A DNA stretch of 64,000 bases from BRH-c25 sp035627615. Lineage in GTDB: Bacteria > Bacillota > Clostridia > Lutisporales > Lutisporaceae. This document shows positions 8,141 through 15,797 of this stretch, piece after piece (position 1 is the first letter of the stretch; the number at the start of each line of letters is the position of its first letter). The notes under the pieces are model-generated. The model saw only the letters and a list, made by a program, of their open reading frames with translations, ran no database searches and was not told the DNA's origin. The stretch spans positions 107,930 to 171,929 of the forward strand of contig DASPLL010000086.1 of assembly GCA_035627615.1 (NCBI GenBank). The letters run 5' to 3'. A program made the translations under genes and the position numbers.

Positions 8141-8155
8141 AGAAAATGTATGAAA

Positions 8156-8185
8156 CAGAAGGGGTAGTATCAGCTATCCCTTCTG
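8156..8185 (+). terminator. Hairpin after the HMA gene
   Basis: A 12-bp stem (8156-8167 with 8174-8185, one G-U) followed by CTTTG only, so the T-tail is weak. Confidence 0.45.
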
Positions 8186-8267
8186 CTTTGTGGGAAGGGG
8201 GAGATACTATGTTGCTTGGCAAAGTATCCCGGATTTATTATTTGAATATTTCATAGAATTATTGTAT

Positions 8268-8297
8268 TGTAGGAATATGATTTGGAGCTATCCTATA
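8268..8297 (+). promoter_or_regulatory. Candidate NtrC-type enhancer site
   Basis: TGTAGGA (8268-8274) and TCCTATA (8291-8297) face each other 25-50 bp upstream of a sigma-54 promoter. The half-site recurs at 7462 and 11835. Confidence 0.35.
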
Positions 8298-8319
8298 GTT
8301 AATATACCAATGCAAATTT

Positions 8320-8337
8320 GTGGTATGAAACTTGCTA
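8320..8337 (+). promoter_or_regulatory. Sigma-54 promoter of the zinc-ribbon/HK/NtrC operon
   Basis: TGG-TATG-AAAC-TTGCT: GG (8322-8323) and GC (8334-8335) are separated by exactly 10 bases, with TTGC at -12. The operon encodes a sigma-54 activator, so autoactivation is likely. Confidence 0.7.
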
Positions 8338-8374
8338 TTATACTAAATTGAAATAAAATAGCGGAGGTTAAACT

Positions 8375-8707
8375 ATGAATATTCGACGAACCATATTACT
8401 ACTATTGCTAATAATACTAGGAATTATTCTGGCGTATAACTACTTGCTCATGAATTATGTGATGCAGCGCGGTATGGGTATGGGTATGCACGGACGGATG
8501 TGGTTCTATGCACAATCAGGGAATATGATAGATTTAAAATATATATGGTTTTTATTAATATCGATAGTTGGACTTCTTGTTTTTGACTTTATCCAGCCGT
8601 CCGGCAAGATAGACAGATGCCACAAATGTGGAAAATACATCGAGGACGAAAGGTGGCGCATCTGCCCGGTGTGTGGAACCAGGTTAAGGCGCAACGGGGG
8701 TGATTAA
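8375..8707 (+). CDS. Two-TM protein with Met-rich loop and C-terminal zinc ribbon
   Basis: 110 aa. TM1 (about 6-24) and TM2 (about 58-74) enclose an outside loop with MQRGMGMGMHGRMW. The cytoplasmic tail carries a zinc ribbon, CHKCGKYIEDERWRICPVCG. The layout (Met loop outside, ribbon inside) resembles the B proteins at 12050 and 19352, but with only one module. It heads an overlapping four-gene operon with a second zinc-ribbon protein, a kinase and an NtrC regulator, so it may feed metal status to the kinase. No named family recognised. GGAGG precedes the ATG by seven bases. Confidence 0.7.
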   Translation: MNIRRTILLLLLIILGIILAYNYLLMNYVMQRGMGMGMHGRMWFYAQSGNMIDLKYIWFLLISIVGLLVFDFIQPSGKIDRCHKCGKYIEDERWRICPVCGTRLRRNGGD

Positions 8708-8972
8708 AATGACTTTGTTTTTTTTGATTCTAATAGCCTCAGCTATATATTTATTATTTATTTACAGGGATGATACCTTAATTAATAAATCAAACAATAC
8801 TTCCGGCAAGTGTCCGAACTGCGGGAGTTCTGTGGAGAGTCATTTTAATGTATGTCCTATTTGCAAAGAAACATTAAGAACCGGCTGTCCCAACTGTGGA
8901 GAAAAGGTATCAGTCAAGTGGGATTATTGCCCGTATTGCGAATACTATTTAAGAAAAGGTAAAAACAAATGA
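8700..8972 (+). CDS. Membrane-anchored double zinc-ribbon protein
   Basis: 90 aa. One N-terminal membrane segment (3-22) is followed by two cytoplasmic zinc ribbons: CPNCGSS...CPICKE and CPNCGEK...CPYCEYY, eight Cys in four pairs. It overlaps the preceding gene by 8 bases and the kinase gene by 4, implying translational coupling. Ribbons of this kind usually serve structural or protein-interaction roles; a direct sensory role toward copper or zinc is speculation from position. Confidence 0.72.
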   Translation: MIKMTLFFLILIASAIYLLFIYRDDTLINKSNNTSGKCPNCGSSVESHFNVCPICKETLRTGCPNCGEKVSVKWDYCPYCEYYLRKGKNK

Positions 8973-10411
8973 AGGGAGAGCTCACAGTGGTTCGGTTTTT
9001 AAAAAAATACTTGAGTGAGATCATCATTGCATTACTCCTTTCTGTAATCAGCACATTTCACTATATTGGCAGTTCGCTGGAATCACCATACCATAACTTT
9101 TACCGTCTGCTATATGTAATTCCCATAATTTTGGGGGCTTTCCGCTATGGATTTAAAGGCGGAACTATTGTATCACTTATTGCTGGTACAATTTATTCAC
9201 CACACATCCTGCTCACTGCAGGAATTGGAGTTGAAGTCCTAAGTGAAGCTGTGGATATAATTCTTTTTTTCACTGTAGGGCTTATAACCGGTACGTTGGC
9301 TGAAAGAAAGAATATAGAAAAAAGAAAACTGGATGAGCAGCTGCGGCAATATAAGATACTTGACAGATATTCAAACAGCATAATAGAAAGCATTAAAAGT
9401 GGAGTAGTTGTAATTAATAATGATATGTTGATCACCATTATAAACAAAGGGGCAAAGAGAATTCTGGAGGTTGAAGAAGACTTTACCGGGAGCAATTTTA
9501 TCGAGGTGTTTTCTTGCTGTGAAAATGTCAAAGATAATATCCTGGCAGTCACAAAAGAAAATAAGGCATTAGAAAATATTGAAATGAGTTTGGAACGAAG
9601 AGGACTATCCAAGGTTATTAGAATAAGCTTTTATCCTTTGAATTATGAAAGCTTAAAAAAGGGTCTGGTGGTTATTCTTGATGATATTACTGAGCTAAAA
9701 GCTTTACATTATCATGCTCAAAGAAATGATAAACTTGCAGCTATAGGTGAGCTTGCTTCAGGTTTTGCGCATGAAATCCGGAATCCTTTGGCAATTATAA
9801 AGGCTATTGAGCAGACAATGTGCAAAGAGCTTAAGGAAAACAGCGAAGCAATAACTGAACTGACAATGATTGATGAAGAAGTGGAACGGGCAAATAGGGT
9901 TGTCAAGCTTCTAATGGATTTTGCTAAGCCTGACAAACATGAAAGAGGTTTTTTTTCTATCAATACCTTAGTCAGAGAAGTATTGATGATTGCACAAAAG
10001 TACATCAGTCAGCATGGTGTTGAAATAAAGTTGGAAGAAGTTGAACTGCCATACGCAGAAGTTGATAAAGAGTTATTAAAGCAGGCTTTTATAAATCTGA
10101 TTTTTAATGCTGTAGACGCAATGCCGGATGGCGGAATACTTTACATTCAGCTTGCAAAAAAGGATGAGGATTGGATAAGGGTTTCCTTCAAGGACACAGG
10201 CTTAGGCATTGAAAAACCACTCTTGAGTAAAATATTTGATCCTTTTTTTACAACCAAGGATAAGGGGACTGGATTGGGGCTTTCCATTGTTCACAGAATT
10301 GTTGATGAGCATAAGGGTATTATAAACGTTAGCAGTGAAGTTGGAGTTGGAACATGCTTTGAGGTGCTTATACCATTAAACGGCGCGGGGGTGAATGAGC
10401 AGGATGTATAA
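8969..10411 (+). CDS. Sensor histidine kinase (NtrB-like) with multi-TM input domain
   Basis: 480 aa. About four membrane segments fill residues 12-105 with little external loop, then a coiled linker, a PAS domain (about 128-235), HisKA with the phospho-site H in GFAHEIRNPLAI near 267, and an HATPase domain with NLIFNAVDAMPDGG, DTGLGIE and GTGLGLSI. It should phosphorylate the overlapping NtrC-type regulator. The lack of an ectodomain suggests it reads membrane or intracellular signals, possibly via the two zinc-ribbon proteins made from the same transcript. A GTG at 8987 after GGGAG is an alternative start. Confidence 0.9.
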   Translation: MKGELTVVRFLKKYLSEIIIALLLSVISTFHYIGSSLESPYHNFYRLLYVIPIILGAFRYGFKGGTIVSLIAGTIYSPHILLTAGIGVEVLSEAVDIILFFTVGLITGTLAERKNIEKRKLDEQLRQYKILDRYSNSIIESIKSGVVVINNDMLITIINKGAKRILEVEEDFTGSNFIEVFSCCENVKDNILAVTKENKALENIEMSLERRGLSKVIRISFYPLNYESLKKGLVVILDDITELKALHYHAQRNDKLAAIGELASGFAHEIRNPLAIIKAIEQTMCKELKENSEAITELTMIDEEVERANRVVKLLMDFAKPDKHERGFFSINTLVREVLMIAQKYISQHGVEIKLEEVELPYAEVDKELLKQAFINLIFNAVDAMPDGGILYIQLAKKDEDWIRVSFKDTGLGIEKPLLSKIFDPFFTTKDKGTGLGLSIVHRIVDEHKGIINVSSEVGVGTCFEVLIPLNGAGVNEQDV

Positions 10412-11765
10412 GATTCTTATAGCTGATGATGAAAAAAACCTGAGATGGGTTTTGGCAAAAAATCTTAAGGAAGAAGGATTCTCAATTATTGAGGCAGAGG
10501 ACGGAGAGGAAGCCTTTAATAGTTTTGTAGATAAAGAGCCCGATATGGTTATATTGGATTATCGTATGCCGAAGATTGATGGGATGGAGGTACTGCATAG
10601 AATCAATAAAATAAATGAGAAAATACCGGTTATTATGATTACGGCTCATGGGAATACTGAAGCTGCAGTGGAAGCCATGAAGCTCGGCGCAGTAGATTAC
10701 CTTACCAAACCCTTTGACATGGAAGAATTAAAGATTAAAATCAATAAAGCATTAAATATCGATTGGATGACAAGAGAGATTGAGTACTTAAAAAGTGAAA
10801 ATGTCCAACCCTTCGACAAAAGGATTATAGGCAGCAGCCGTATAATGCACGAAGTATTTGAAATGATTGAGAAGGTTGCTGACACACATGCTACAGTACT
10901 TATAACTGGAGAAAGCGGTACAGGAAAAGAACTGATAGCAAATGCTATACATCAGAAGAGTCCCAGAAGTGATCAACCGTATATAACAGTAAACTGCGGT
11001 GCCATACCGGAGAATCTTTTGGAAAGTGAATTATTCGGATATGAGAAAGGTGCTTTTACAGGTGCACAGAGCAGAAAACCGGGGCGTTTTGACAGAGCAA
11101 ATGGCGGTACGATTTTTCTGGATGAGGTCGGTGAACTGAGTTTGCCTCTACAGGTCAAGCTGTTAAGGGTACTTCAGGAGCGTGAGTTTGAACGTGTTGG
11201 CGGGACTGCGGTTATTAAGGCAGATGTCCGGGTTATAGCCGCGACAAATCGTAATCTTGAACAAATGGTTGAAGAAGGGGCCTTCAGAGAGGATCTGCTT
11301 TACAGGTTAAAAGTCATTCCTATTCATGTTCCGGCTCTCAGAGAGCGTAGAGAGGACATTCCTCTGCTAACAGACTTTTTTATTCAAAAGTACGCCGGTA
11401 TTTTAAATAAAGGTTCTATAAAGATGGATGCAGACATCCTGGACATACTGAAAAGGTATGATTATCCGGGCAATATCCGTGAGTTGGAAAATATCATAGA
11501 GAGAATGGTAATTCTATCTTCAGGTGGAAGGACAACAATGGAAAGTCTTCCTAAAGAAGTGTTAAAAGGTGCTTACAGTTACAAAAAAGATGTTTTTACT
11601 CTACCTGAAGAGGGTATCAACCTTGAAGAGGTTGAAAAAAGTCTGGTAAGACAGGCGCTTGAGATATCTAATTGGAACCAGACACACGCAGCCAAGCTTT
11701 TGAGTATACCAAGACACGCGTTAATATACCGTATGGAGAAATTCGGCCTGAATAATAAGGAGTAA
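10395..11765 (+). CDS. NtrC-family sigma-54 response regulator
   Basis: 456 aa. Receiver (about 3-118) with phospho-acceptor Asp in VILDYRMP; AAA+ domain with Walker A GESGTGKE near 171, the sigma-54 contact loop GAFTGA near 217, Walker B GGTIFLDEVGE, and a C-terminal Fis-type helix-turn-helix (NWNQTHAAKLLSIPRHALIYRM). It overlaps the kinase gene by 17 bases. Sigma-54 promoters at 8320 (its own operon) and 11989 (Met-rich operon) are the obvious targets. ATG 10395 or 10404 could be the start; GGGGGTG suits the second better. Confidence 0.93.
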   Translation: MSRMYKILIADDEKNLRWVLAKNLKEEGFSIIEAEDGEEAFNSFVDKEPDMVILDYRMPKIDGMEVLHRINKINEKIPVIMITAHGNTEAAVEAMKLGAVDYLTKPFDMEELKIKINKALNIDWMTREIEYLKSENVQPFDKRIIGSSRIMHEVFEMIEKVADTHATVLITGESGTGKELIANAIHQKSPRSDQPYITVNCGAIPENLLESELFGYEKGAFTGAQSRKPGRFDRANGGTIFLDEVGELSLPLQVKLLRVLQEREFERVGGTAVIKADVRVIAATNRNLEQMVEEGAFREDLLYRLKVIPIHVPALRERREDIPLLTDFFIQKYAGILNKGSIKMDADILDILKRYDYPGNIRELENIIERMVILSSGGRTTMESLPKEVLKGAYSYKKDVFTLPEEGINLEEVEKSLVRQALEISNWNQTHAAKLLSIPRHALIYRMEKFGLNNKE

Positions 11766-11770
11766 AGAAT

Positions 11771-11796
11771 AGTCACCCAATGGGTGGCTGTTTTTT
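11771..11796 (+). terminator. Strong terminator after the NtrC gene
   Basis: AGTCACCC (11771-11778), loop AAT, GGGTGGCT (11782-11789) with one G-U pair, then TGTTTTTT. Confidence 0.85.
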
Positions 11797-11821
11797 ATAT
11801 AGCCTTCTTATATGTATACTA

Positions 11822-11841
11822 TTCTACAAGTTGGTGTAGGA
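11822..11841 (+). promoter_or_regulatory. Candidate enhancer (UAS) for the sigma-54 operon
   Basis: TTCTACA-N6-TGTAGGA is an inverted repeat with one mismatch, about 150 bp upstream of the sigma-54 promoter at 11989, a normal distance for an NtrC-type enhancer. TTTCACACAGTACAAGTG follows and echoes the context at 7468. Confidence 0.42.
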
Positions 11842-11988
11842 TTTCACACAGTACAAGTGTTTAGTGGATATATATAACTTTCTTTTCTTTATGGTATTTG
11901 TCTGCCAAAGGAAGTGAAAGAGCAGAGAAGTGTTGGAATTAAAGGGGTCTAGCGTTTTGAAAAAGAAAAGAACATCTAATTTTGAAAG

Positions 11989-12006
11989 TTGGCACGCTAG
12001 TTGCTT
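11989..12006 (+). promoter_or_regulatory. Near-perfect sigma-54 promoter
   Basis: TTGGCACG-CTAG-TTGCTT matches the TGGCACG-N4-TTGCW consensus at every conserved base. It drives the B-F pair at 12050 and 12523. The activator gene lies directly upstream. Confidence 0.88.
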
Positions 12007-12049
12007 TATATAATGACATAAATAAAAAACTTTGAAAGGAGGTGAAATA

Positions 12050-12472
12050 ATGAAAAGGAATCCTTTTATCAGACTTATTGTTGTATTGGCACTAGCGCTC
12101 TTAGGCCTTTGGCTGCTGCAGACAGTGCTGTTTGGAGCAGGAATGGGCGTAAGCTATGGATTTAGAGGTAATTTTGGAGGTGGTCATATGTACATGTATC
12201 CCGGAGTTGGATATGGATTCTCATTGGTATCACTACTCTTATTGCTGACAAAGGTATTGTTCGCTGTTTTTGTTATCGCACTGGTTGCGGCTATAGTAAT
12301 ATGGATTAAGAACAATATGTTCACAGCAGCTGATTTTGAAACTATGAAGAATTCTTTTAAAGGGAATGGAGTATTTGTAGAGAAGGGGAAATGCAGTATC
12401 TGTGGTAAAGCATTAAACGCAGATTGGAAAGTTTGCCCCCACTGCGGTAAAGAAGTGGAAGCTAACGCATAG
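12050..12472 (+). CDS. B-type membrane protein with zinc ribbon
   Basis: 140 aa from the ATG at 12050, seven bases after AGGAGGTG; the in-frame ATG at 12032 would lie upstream of that site. TM1 (about 8-28), an outside loop rich in Gly, Met, Tyr and His (HMYMYPGVGYGF), TM2 (about 60-85) ending in the family motif VIWIKNN, then a cytoplasmic zinc ribbon CSICGKALNADWKVCPHCG. Paralogues with two such modules are at 19352, 26656 and 29972(-). Function unknown. It is co-transcribed from a sigma-54 promoter with the Met-rich F protein 50 bases downstream. Confidence 0.72.
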   Translation: MKRNPFIRLIVVLALALLGLWLLQTVLFGAGMGVSYGFRGNFGGGHMYMYPGVGYGFSLVSLLLLLTKVLFAVFVIALVAAIVIWIKNNMFTAADFETMKNSFKGNGVFVEKGKCSICGKALNADWKVCPHCGKEVEANA

Positions 12473-12522
12473 TTGATAAAGAAATAAATAAGTACAATTC
12501 ACACAAATGAGGAGGAATAAAT

Positions 12523-12942
12523 ATGAATAGAGGTCCTTGGTCTAAGCTTGCGGTATTGTCATTGGCAGGAATTGTCCTCAGCTTTGCATTACTTTGGGGG
12601 ATAAGCTACTTCAACACATATAACAGTTATTCAAGTATGAATATGAATGGATACAACATGCCTATGTATGGCATGAACAATATGCCGATGAACGGGATGA
12701 ACATGCAGGGCGGCATGAACATGAACGGTTATAATATGCCAATGAATGGGATAAACATGCAAGGCGGCATGAATATGAATGGAAATATGAACAATATGCC
12801 GATGAATGGAATGAGCATGCAGGGTGGTATGAACATGAACGGTAATATGAATATGCAAGGCGGCATGGGAATGATGGGTGGAATGAATATGATGGGCGGA
12901 ATGGGCATGATGAAAGGCATGGGAATGATGGGCGGAATGTAA
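12523..12942 (+). CDS. F-type membrane-anchored methionine-rich protein
   Basis: 139 aa. One N-terminal membrane anchor (about 8-28) and a tail made almost only of Met, Asn, Gly, Pro and Gln in short repeats such as NMPMNGMNMQGGMNMNG; roughly one residue in three of the tail is Met. There is no Cys. MxM and MxxM spacing is the classic thioether Cu(I) ligand pattern, so an extracytoplasmic copper sponge or relay is the best inference. Paralogues are at 21603, 28695 and 29457(-). The repeats can also arise by slippage, so length probably varies between strains. Confidence 0.78.
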   Translation: MNRGPWSKLAVLSLAGIVLSFALLWGISYFNTYNSYSSMNMNGYNMPMYGMNNMPMNGMNMQGGMNMNGYNMPMNGINMQGGMNMNGNMNNMPMNGMSMQGGMNMNGNMNMQGGMGMMGGMNMMGGMGMMKGMGMMGGM

Positions 12943-12960
12943 GCCTGATCGACAAAAGGG

Positions 12961-12986
12961 AAACCTGGCAGTCAGCTGCCGGGTTT
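12961..12986 (+). terminator. Terminator after the B-F pair
   Basis: AAACCTGGCAG (12961-12971) pairs with CTGCCGGGTTT (12976-12986), tetraloop TCAG, one G-U pair; short T-containing tail. Confidence 0.65.
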
Positions 12987-13026
12987 CTACTATAATAAGT
13001 GCATGAATTGGTAAAGGAGGACTAGT

Positions 13027-13149
13027 ATGAGCTGCGGCAGACGTGGATTTTTCTTCGGCAGCGGATGTGGCAGAGGGTTAGGACCTGGCTGCCTGGTATA
13101 TCTGATTGGGGTAGTGGTTACTGCAATCCTGATAATTTCAATAATCTGA
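13027..13149 (+). CDS. 40-aa Cys/Gly-rich single-TM miniprotein
   Basis: The ATG follows AAAGGAGG (13013-13020) by six bases. The N-terminal half is basic and Gly-rich with three Cys (MSCGRRGFFFGSGCGRG, then GPGC); residues 22-40 are one membrane helix (VYLIGVVVTAILIISII). A metal or thiol role at the membrane face is possible but unproven. It lies between the F protein and a His/Met-rich 65-aa protein and may depend on readthrough of the terminator at 12961. Confidence 0.6.
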   Translation: MSCGRRGFFFGSGCGRGLGPGCLVYLIGVVVTAILIISII

Positions 13150-13171
13150 ATGGAAAAGTAGGTGTAATAGC

Positions 13172-13369
13172 ATGTCTGGTATAAACTCATTATCAAATAA
13201 TATTCAAAGAATGCCCCAAAACTGTGGTATGAAAGGTATGCATGAAAGCGCCAATGCTAAAACAATGCAACATAAGGATCATCCGAAAACAGACCACAAT
13301 GAGCATATGGATAAGAGTACAGTGCAAAAGCCTGTTGCGAAGGCTGGCAGCTTCGATGTGAGAATTTAA
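13172..13369 (+). CDS. 65-aa His/Met-rich soluble protein
   Basis: No signal peptide or membrane helix. The sequence has a stretch of metal ligands: NCGMKGMHESANAKTMQHKD, then HPKTDHNEHMD, giving six His, five internal Met and one Cys. It is probably a cytoplasmic metal-binding protein, inferred from composition. It starts 22 bases after the 40-aa gene with a modest GTAGGTG ribosome site. No family recognised. Confidence 0.5.
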   Translation: MSGINSLSNNIQRMPQNCGMKGMHESANAKTMQHKDHPKTDHNEHMDKSTVQKPVAKAGSFDVRI

Positions 13370-13375
13370 TTGCCC

Positions 13376-13407
13376 TCCATAATATCTTCACAAAAAACTT
13401 ATATCAT
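13376..13407 (+). promoter_or_regulatory. Copper-island box and -10 (site 5)
   Basis: TCCATA (13376-13381), N5, TTCACA (13387-13392), N9, TATCAT (13402-13407), upstream of the DUF2318 gene. Confidence 0.68.
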
Positions 13408-13435
13408 TAACTAAAAGCTGAGAGGTGGAGTTATT

Positions 13436-14002
13436 ATGGGCAGCAAAAAGAAGCAGAATACAAAAGTAATAGACAGCAAAAAGAAAAATTTAATATTAAT
13501 GATACTTGTTTTAGTATTGGCATCCTTTGCAGTATATTCAACGATCAATAATGATCAGAAGCAGCAGGTATCTTCAGCAGATGCAGATAAACCGCCTGTA
13601 GAAGTAACTAATGGTGAAAATGCAGATACACCAAACGATGTAGATCTTAAGATATTAAAAAGTGAGATCACTGATAAAGCGAAATTTTACCCATATAAAG
13701 CAGGAGATACTTACATGGAAGTATTTGCTGTGAAAGCTACTGATGGAAGCATTCGAACAGCACTAAACACATGTCAGATATGTTTTGACTCTGGTCAAGG
13801 CTATTATAAGCAAGAAGGAAATAAGGTGGTATGTCAGAATTGCGGGAATGTGTTTGGTGTAGATGATATCGAAATAATAAAAGGTGGATGTAACCCTGTT
13901 CCGGTTATGCAAGAAAACAAAACTGAGGATGGGGAATATATCACAATAAAGAAAGAGTTCCTGGAAGCAAATAAAGACTTGTTTGCGGAATGGAAAAGAT
14001 AG
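13436..14002 (+). CDS. DUF2318 (FtrD-like) membrane-anchored Cys-rich protein
   Basis: 188 aa. One membrane anchor (about 19-38), a polar linker, then an extracytoplasmic domain with YMEVFAVKATDGSIRTALNTCQICFD, CQNCGNVF and GGCNPVPV. This order (CxxC, CxxC, GGCNP) marks DUF2318 (PF10080), predicted to bind a metal or Fe-S centre, often near iron/copper uptake systems with cupredoxin and membrane-transfer partners. Its promoter has the copper box and the next operon has its own box. Full length for the family. Confidence 0.85.
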   Translation: MGSKKKQNTKVIDSKKKNLILMILVLVLASFAVYSTINNDQKQQVSSADADKPPVEVTNGENADTPNDVDLKILKSEITDKAKFYPYKAGDTYMEVFAVKATDGSIRTALNTCQICFDSGQGYYKQEGNKVVCQNCGNVFGVDDIEIIKGGCNPVPVMQENKTEDGEYITIKKEFLEANKDLFAEWKR

Positions 14003-14007
14003 AATTC

Positions 14008-14037
14008 AAAGTATCATTCAGTTATGAATGATACTTT
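14008..14037 (+). terminator. Terminator after the DUF2318 gene
   Basis: A 12-bp perfect stem (14008-14019 with 14026-14037) followed by TCCTTT. Confidence 0.7.
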
Positions 14038-14069
14038 TCCTTTAAGTACAAGAAATGTAATTATTTATC

Positions 14070-14101
14070 CTCATAAAATCTCCATATTTATCTGTTAGGA
14101 T
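14070..14101 (+). promoter_or_regulatory. Copper-island box and -10 (site 6)
   Basis: CTCATA (14070-14075), N5, TCCATA (14081-14086), N9, TAGGAT (14096-14101). It controls the operon that contains the OmpR/HK pair, so the two-component system may be autoregulated. Confidence 0.66.
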
Positions 14102-14152
14102 GATAATACAAAATATTATCGATTCAACTAGATAAATCTGGGAGGGAAAACG

Positions 14153-15604
14153 ATGGCTGACATTAAGCGTGAAATTCTTCAGATGAATGGTATGACCTGC
14201 TCGAGCTGTGAACTCAGGATAGAAAAGGCCGTTGGTAAACTGGATGGTGTTAAAGAAGTAAAAGCAGCCTATTCCGCATCAAAGGTATATGTGACTTTTG
14301 ATGCAGATGTTATTGATATAAATGATATTATAGCTGCTATCGAAAATGAAGGATATTCAGTATCACAAAGTACACCTGCCAGTGGCAAAAAAGAAGGAAA
14401 AATTGAAAGGCCGAAAGAGCATAATGGATCTTCATCAGGACAGACCTTAGGCTTGATTGTTATTTTGCTTTCACTATATGTAGTTATAAACAATACAGTC
14501 GGATTCAATTTCATTCCTGAAGTTAGCCAAAATATGAGCTATGGCATTCTTTTCGTGGTAGGACTTCTCACCTCGCTGCATTGTGTGGCAATGTGCGGGG
14601 GGATCAATATCTCTCAATGCATTGCTTATAAGCATATTGATGATGGAAATCCTTTCAGCAGATTAAAGCCTAGTTTTTTATACAATCTTGGGAGAGTGAT
14701 TTCTTATACCCTTATAGGGGGCGTTGTCGGTGCGCTAGGTTCAGTGGTGAGCTTTTCAGGAAATGCTAAAGGTCTGGTTGCCGTTATAGCCGGCATATTT
14801 ATGATGATTATGGGCTTGAATATGCTTAATGTCTTCCCATGGTTAAAAAAGATCAATCCGAAAATGCCAAAGTTTATAGGAAAGCTTTTGTATAACAATA
14901 GTTCTAAATTTGGACCGTTTTATATCGGTCTTCTAAATGGCTTAATGCCATGTGGACCGTTGCAGGCCATGCAGCTTTATGCATTAGGTACAGGCAGCTT
15001 TGTAACAGGTGCTATATCTATGTTTTCATTCAGCGTAGGTACAGTGCCGCTCATGTTTGGCTTTGGAGCAATCAGTACTTATCTTGGCAAGCGGTTTACG
15101 AATAATATGTTGAAGATTAGTGCTGTCCTGGTCATAGTACTAGGCATCGTAATGGCAGCCCGTGGCTTTAGTTTATCAGGTGTATCTTTTGCGCTTGCAG
15201 CTCCAAATGCAGATAAAATTGCTGAGTCTGGAAGCGTAGCTCAGATAGAAGGGAATGTACAAACAGTAAAAATAGACTTGGAATCCAATTATTATGCTCC
15301 AATAGTTGTTCAAAAAGGAATTCCTGTCCGTTTTATAATAAATGCTGCAGAGGAAGACATCAATGGATGCAACAATGCAATTATTATTCCCAAGTATGGA
15401 ATAGAAAAGCGATTGAAACCAGGTGAAAACGTAATTGAATTTATTCCTGAAGAAGAAGGTAATGTTGTGTACTCATGCTGGATGGGTATGCTAAGGAGCA
15501 ATATCCTGGTAGTATCAGACATTGCTAAAGTATCTAACGACGATATTGAAAAGGCTAATGAAGGTATAAAAGGAGGCGGCTTGGTGCCACCATGCTGCCA
15601 GTAA
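14153..15604 (+). CDS. HMA - SafE/CcdA-like membrane - cupredoxin fusion protein
   Basis: 483 aa with three parts. Residues 1-68 are an HMA domain with GMTCSSCELRIEKAV. Residues about 95-345 are a six-helix SafE/CcdA-like transporter core with the hallmarks TSLHCVAMCGG and LMPCGPLQAMQ. Residues about 360-470 are an extracytoplasmic cupredoxin-like domain with NGCNNAIIIP and VYSCWMGML as likely metal ligands. The protein thus offers a cytoplasmic copper-acceptor domain, a membrane passage and an outside cupredoxin. The architecture is known among Firmicutes copper loci; the direction and cargo (Cu(I) or electrons) are not settled. It leads the operon with a 41-aa protein, OmpR regulator and kinase. 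Confidence 0.85.
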   Translation: MADIKREILQMNGMTCSSCELRIEKAVGKLDGVKEVKAAYSASKVYVTFDADVIDINDIIAAIENEGYSVSQSTPASGKKEGKIERPKEHNGSSSGQTLGLIVILLSLYVVINNTVGFNFIPEVSQNMSYGILFVVGLLTSLHCVAMCGGINISQCIAYKHIDDGNPFSRLKPSFLYNLGRVISYTLIGGVVGALGSVVSFSGNAKGLVAVIAGIFMMIMGLNMLNVFPWLKKINPKMPKFIGKLLYNNSSKFGPFYIGLLNGLMPCGPLQAMQLYALGTGSFVTGAISMFSFSVGTVPLMFGFGAISTYLGKRFTNNMLKISAVLVIVLGIVMAARGFSLSGVSFALAAPNADKIAESGSVAQIEGNVQTVKIDLESNYYAPIVVQKGIPVRFIINAAEEDINGCNNAIIIPKYGIEKRLKPGENVIEFIPEEEGNVVYSCWMGMLRSNILVVSDIAKVSNDDIEKANEGIKGGGLVPPCCQ

Positions 15605-15620
15605 TCAAGGAGGTAGGAAT

Positions 15621-15746
15621 ATGAAGAGCCTGAAACAGGTAATTGACAATTTCTTGAAGAAGTTAGCTGACCAGAACAAAGAGCAGTTTGGTAATGAAAA
15701 GCTTGACTGCTGTAAATTGGACCGACCTAAGCAAGTTGATAAGTAG
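15621..15746 (+). CDS. 41-aa small protein with LDCCKLDRPKQ motif
   Basis: The ATG follows AAGGAGGTAGG. The sequence is a basic amphipathic helix (SLKQVIDNFLKKLADQN) and a tail with a vicinal Cys pair, LDCCKLDRPKQVDK. A CC pair followed by a basic stretch suggests Cu(I) or thiol chemistry in the cytoplasm. It lies between the HMA-SafE fusion and the regulator gene, inside the same operon. I do not know a named family. Confidence 0.6.
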   Translation: MKSLKQVIDNFLKKLADQNKEQFGNEKLDCCKLDRPKQVDK

Positions 15747-15797
15747 GAACTAAATTTTCGATGATGTATTGGTATATATGGTAAAGGGGATGTTGTG

